Source of the DNA: an uncultured Bacteroidota bacterium
GTDB lineage: Bacteria; Bacteroidota; Bacteroidia; 2-12-FULL-35-15
DNA: 6,585 nucleotides
Assembly: GCA_903833025.1 (NCBI GenBank)
Contig: CAILDT010000172.1
Location: 1 to 6,585, forward strand
Direction of reading: 5' to 3'
The notes below the pieces were generated by a model that was not told where the DNA came from, did not search any database, and was given only the letters and a program-made list of their open reading frames with translations. Positions within the stretch are counted from its first letter, which is position 1. The number at the start of each line of letters is the position of its first letter. Both the position numbers and the translations under genes were made by a program. This document shows, in pieces, positions 5,257 through 6,585 of this stretch.

Positions 5257-6585
5257 TTATTTAGCGGCTTTTCTTGCCTTCATTTTTCTTTTTACATAGA
5301 AAAACAAAATTAATCCGACTACAATCACCAAAAAGTGAACGAGGTAAGAGCGCGATAATCCATCTTTATTTACAAAACAGAAAAAACGAGCACGGCGAGC
5401 AGGGTCTTCAAATAGTGAAGTTTTCAGCTTTTTAAGGAAGCCACTTTGTTTTCTACTGTCTATATTTTTATTGTCTTCCTTAATACTCATCCACACAAAA
5501 ACTGGTTTTCCTACAATATGGTCTTCGGGCACAAACCCCCAAGCGCGGCAATCAGCAGAGTTGTGGCGATTATCACCCATCATAAAATAATAATCTAACT
5601 TGAAAGTATAAGTGTCGGTTTGTTTTCCGTTGATAAAAATTTTATCGCCCTTTATCTCCATCGTATTTAATTCGTAATTAATAATGATACGTTTGTACAA
5701 CGCAATGTTCATCGTATCTATATGAATAGTTACGCCCTTTTTAGGAACGTATAAAGGACCAAAATTGTCATTGTTCCATTTATAATTTGGCGAGTGAGGA
5801 AATATTTCAGGGTCGTATTTCCCTGCCGAATCATATCTCGGAGTAACCGATTTCACGAAACTTAAACCTCTAACTTTTTCTACTTTATTAAAAGGTAAAT
5901 TTAATTGCCACAGCGTACCTGTTCTATCAAGCTGTTCTATTCCGCTGTATTCATCAGTAATATCAAGCTCTTCAATCAACTGATTCGAAAACGGTGTACC
6001 ATCCGTTTGCACCGTATAATGATATTGCATCGTTTCCGATTGATAAGCGGGCTTGCTATTGATGGTTAATTTTTCATCAACAATTTTTAATGTGTCGCCC
6101 GGAATTGCAACGCAACGCTTCACATAATTTTCGCGCTTGTCGGCAGGACGATACACCACATCGCCAATTGGCGAATAAATATATTGCTGACTATCTTGGT
6201 CATACCCTGTTTTTATTTGCGCAGTTGGTTTTTTATACAAACTCGAAAAATGATTTTGGCGACAAATTCCATAATAACTTCTGTCCTGATAATCAAGCGC
6301 AACGGTATCTCCGTCAGGATAATTAAAAACTACGATATCATTATTTTTTACTGATGATAAACCCGGCAAACGAAAATACGGCAACGAAAACCAATCTAAA
6401 TACGATTTTGTGTATTTGGCAGCAGGCAATGTATGATGCACGAAAGGGAATGAAAAAGGGGTGTTCGGAATTTTTGCACCATAACTTATTTTACTCACAA
6501 AAAGATAATCGCCCACCATCATCGATTTTTCTAACGAAGAAGTAGGAATAGTAAATGCCTCAAAAAAGAAAGTACGAATAACAGT
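5257..6585 (-). CDS. lepB: Signal peptidase I (LepB), N-terminus cut by the window edge
   Basis: This inner-membrane serine/lysine protease removes signal peptides from exported proteins. The reading frame stays open through 6585, so the start and first membrane segment lie outside; 442 residues are visible. The ATG at 6522 is internal and not the start, because upstream codons encode FFFEAFTIPTSSLEKS, which holds the catalytic serine (codon 6537-6535). Next comes VGDYLFVSKISYG. The catalytic lysine is in ENYVKRCVAIPGD (K156 of the visible protein, about 6120), and box E is GDNRHNSADCRAWGFVPED. A long insert between the Ser and Lys regions, a second one before box E, and a C-terminal membrane segment (LVHFLVIVVGLILFFYV) with a basic tail match the enlarged Bacteroidota LepB. 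The residue after the catalytic Ser is Leu, not the usual Met. The repeat-protein gene follows after 29 nt. Confidence 0.95.
   Translation of the reverse strand, partial: TVIRTFFFEAFTIPTSSLEKSMMVGDYLFVSKISYGAKIPNTPFSFPFVHHTLPAAKYTKSYLDWFSLPYFRLPGLSSVKNNDIVVFNYPDGDTVALDYQDRSYYGICRQNHFSSLYKKPTAQIKTGYDQDSQQYIYSPIGDVVYRPADKRENYVKRCVAIPGDTLKIVDEKLTINSKPAYQSETMQYHYTVQTDGTPFSNQLIEELDITDEYSGIEQLDRTGTLWQLNLPFNKVEKVRGLSFVKSVTPRYDSAGKYDPEIFPHSPNYKWNNDNFGPLYVPKKGVTIHIDTMNIALYKRIIINYELNTMEIKGDKIFINGKQTDTYTFKLDYYFMMGDNRHNSADCRAWGFVPEDHIVGKPVFVWMSIKEDNKNIDSRKQSGFLKKLKTSLFEDPARRARFFCFVNKDGLSRSYLVHFLVIVVGLILFFYVKRKMKARKAAK

Noticed and set aside
6090..6545. Short + strand open frames over lepB
   Set aside because: They are antisense to conserved LepB motifs, including the catalytic Lys and Ser regions.

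Overview
The window looks like a chromosomal stretch from a member of the Bacteroidota. The base composition is AT-rich, and most starts have A-rich leaders and no Shine-Dalgarno sequence. The primary sigma factor is short and begins MRQLKIS, with no region 1.1, as is usual for the phylum. Signal peptidase I carries the long insert and C-terminal membrane segment seen in Bacteroidota LepB. Similarity recalled from memory points to the Chitinophagales/Sphingobacteriales side, but this cannot be settled without a search.

Layout, left to right. Positions 2-100 are the open C-terminal tail of a gene that starts outside the window. A + strand run follows: a thiolase (167-1345), a small four-helix-bundle protein of the 23S-rRNA intervening-sequence (IVP/S23) family (1362-1751), and a cytoplasmic-type SH3b + NlpC/P60 peptidase (1787-2563). 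This peptidase overlaps by 4 bp, tail to tail, a SanA/DUF218 membrane protein on the - strand (2560-3228). Divergent from sanA is the primary sigma factor rpoD (3332-4201), which ends in a strong hairpin terminator. The right third is a - strand pair: lepB (5257 to beyond the window edge) and, 29 nt downstream of it, an unrecognised 324-residue protein (4253-5227) with seven perfectly phased 14-residue (42-bp) repeats and a C-terminal region that reads like a winged helix.

Most genes are ordinary housekeeping: acyl-CoA metabolism, peptidoglycan peptide turnover, envelope integrity, transcription and protein export. Two regions stand out. First, the four-helix-bundle gene sits exactly between two inverted-repeat arms of 17-20 bp. 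The outer end of the left arm overlaps the thiolase stop codon, and the right arm ends two bases before the next start codon. This looks like an IVS-type insertion placed between protein genes instead of in 23S rRNA. Second, the protein downstream of lepB has a 42-bp tandem repeat in which four of seven units contain a perfect 7-bp inverted repeat, and its two ends share a nine-residue echo. No CRISPR array, tRNA, rRNA, transposase or reverse transcriptase is visible.
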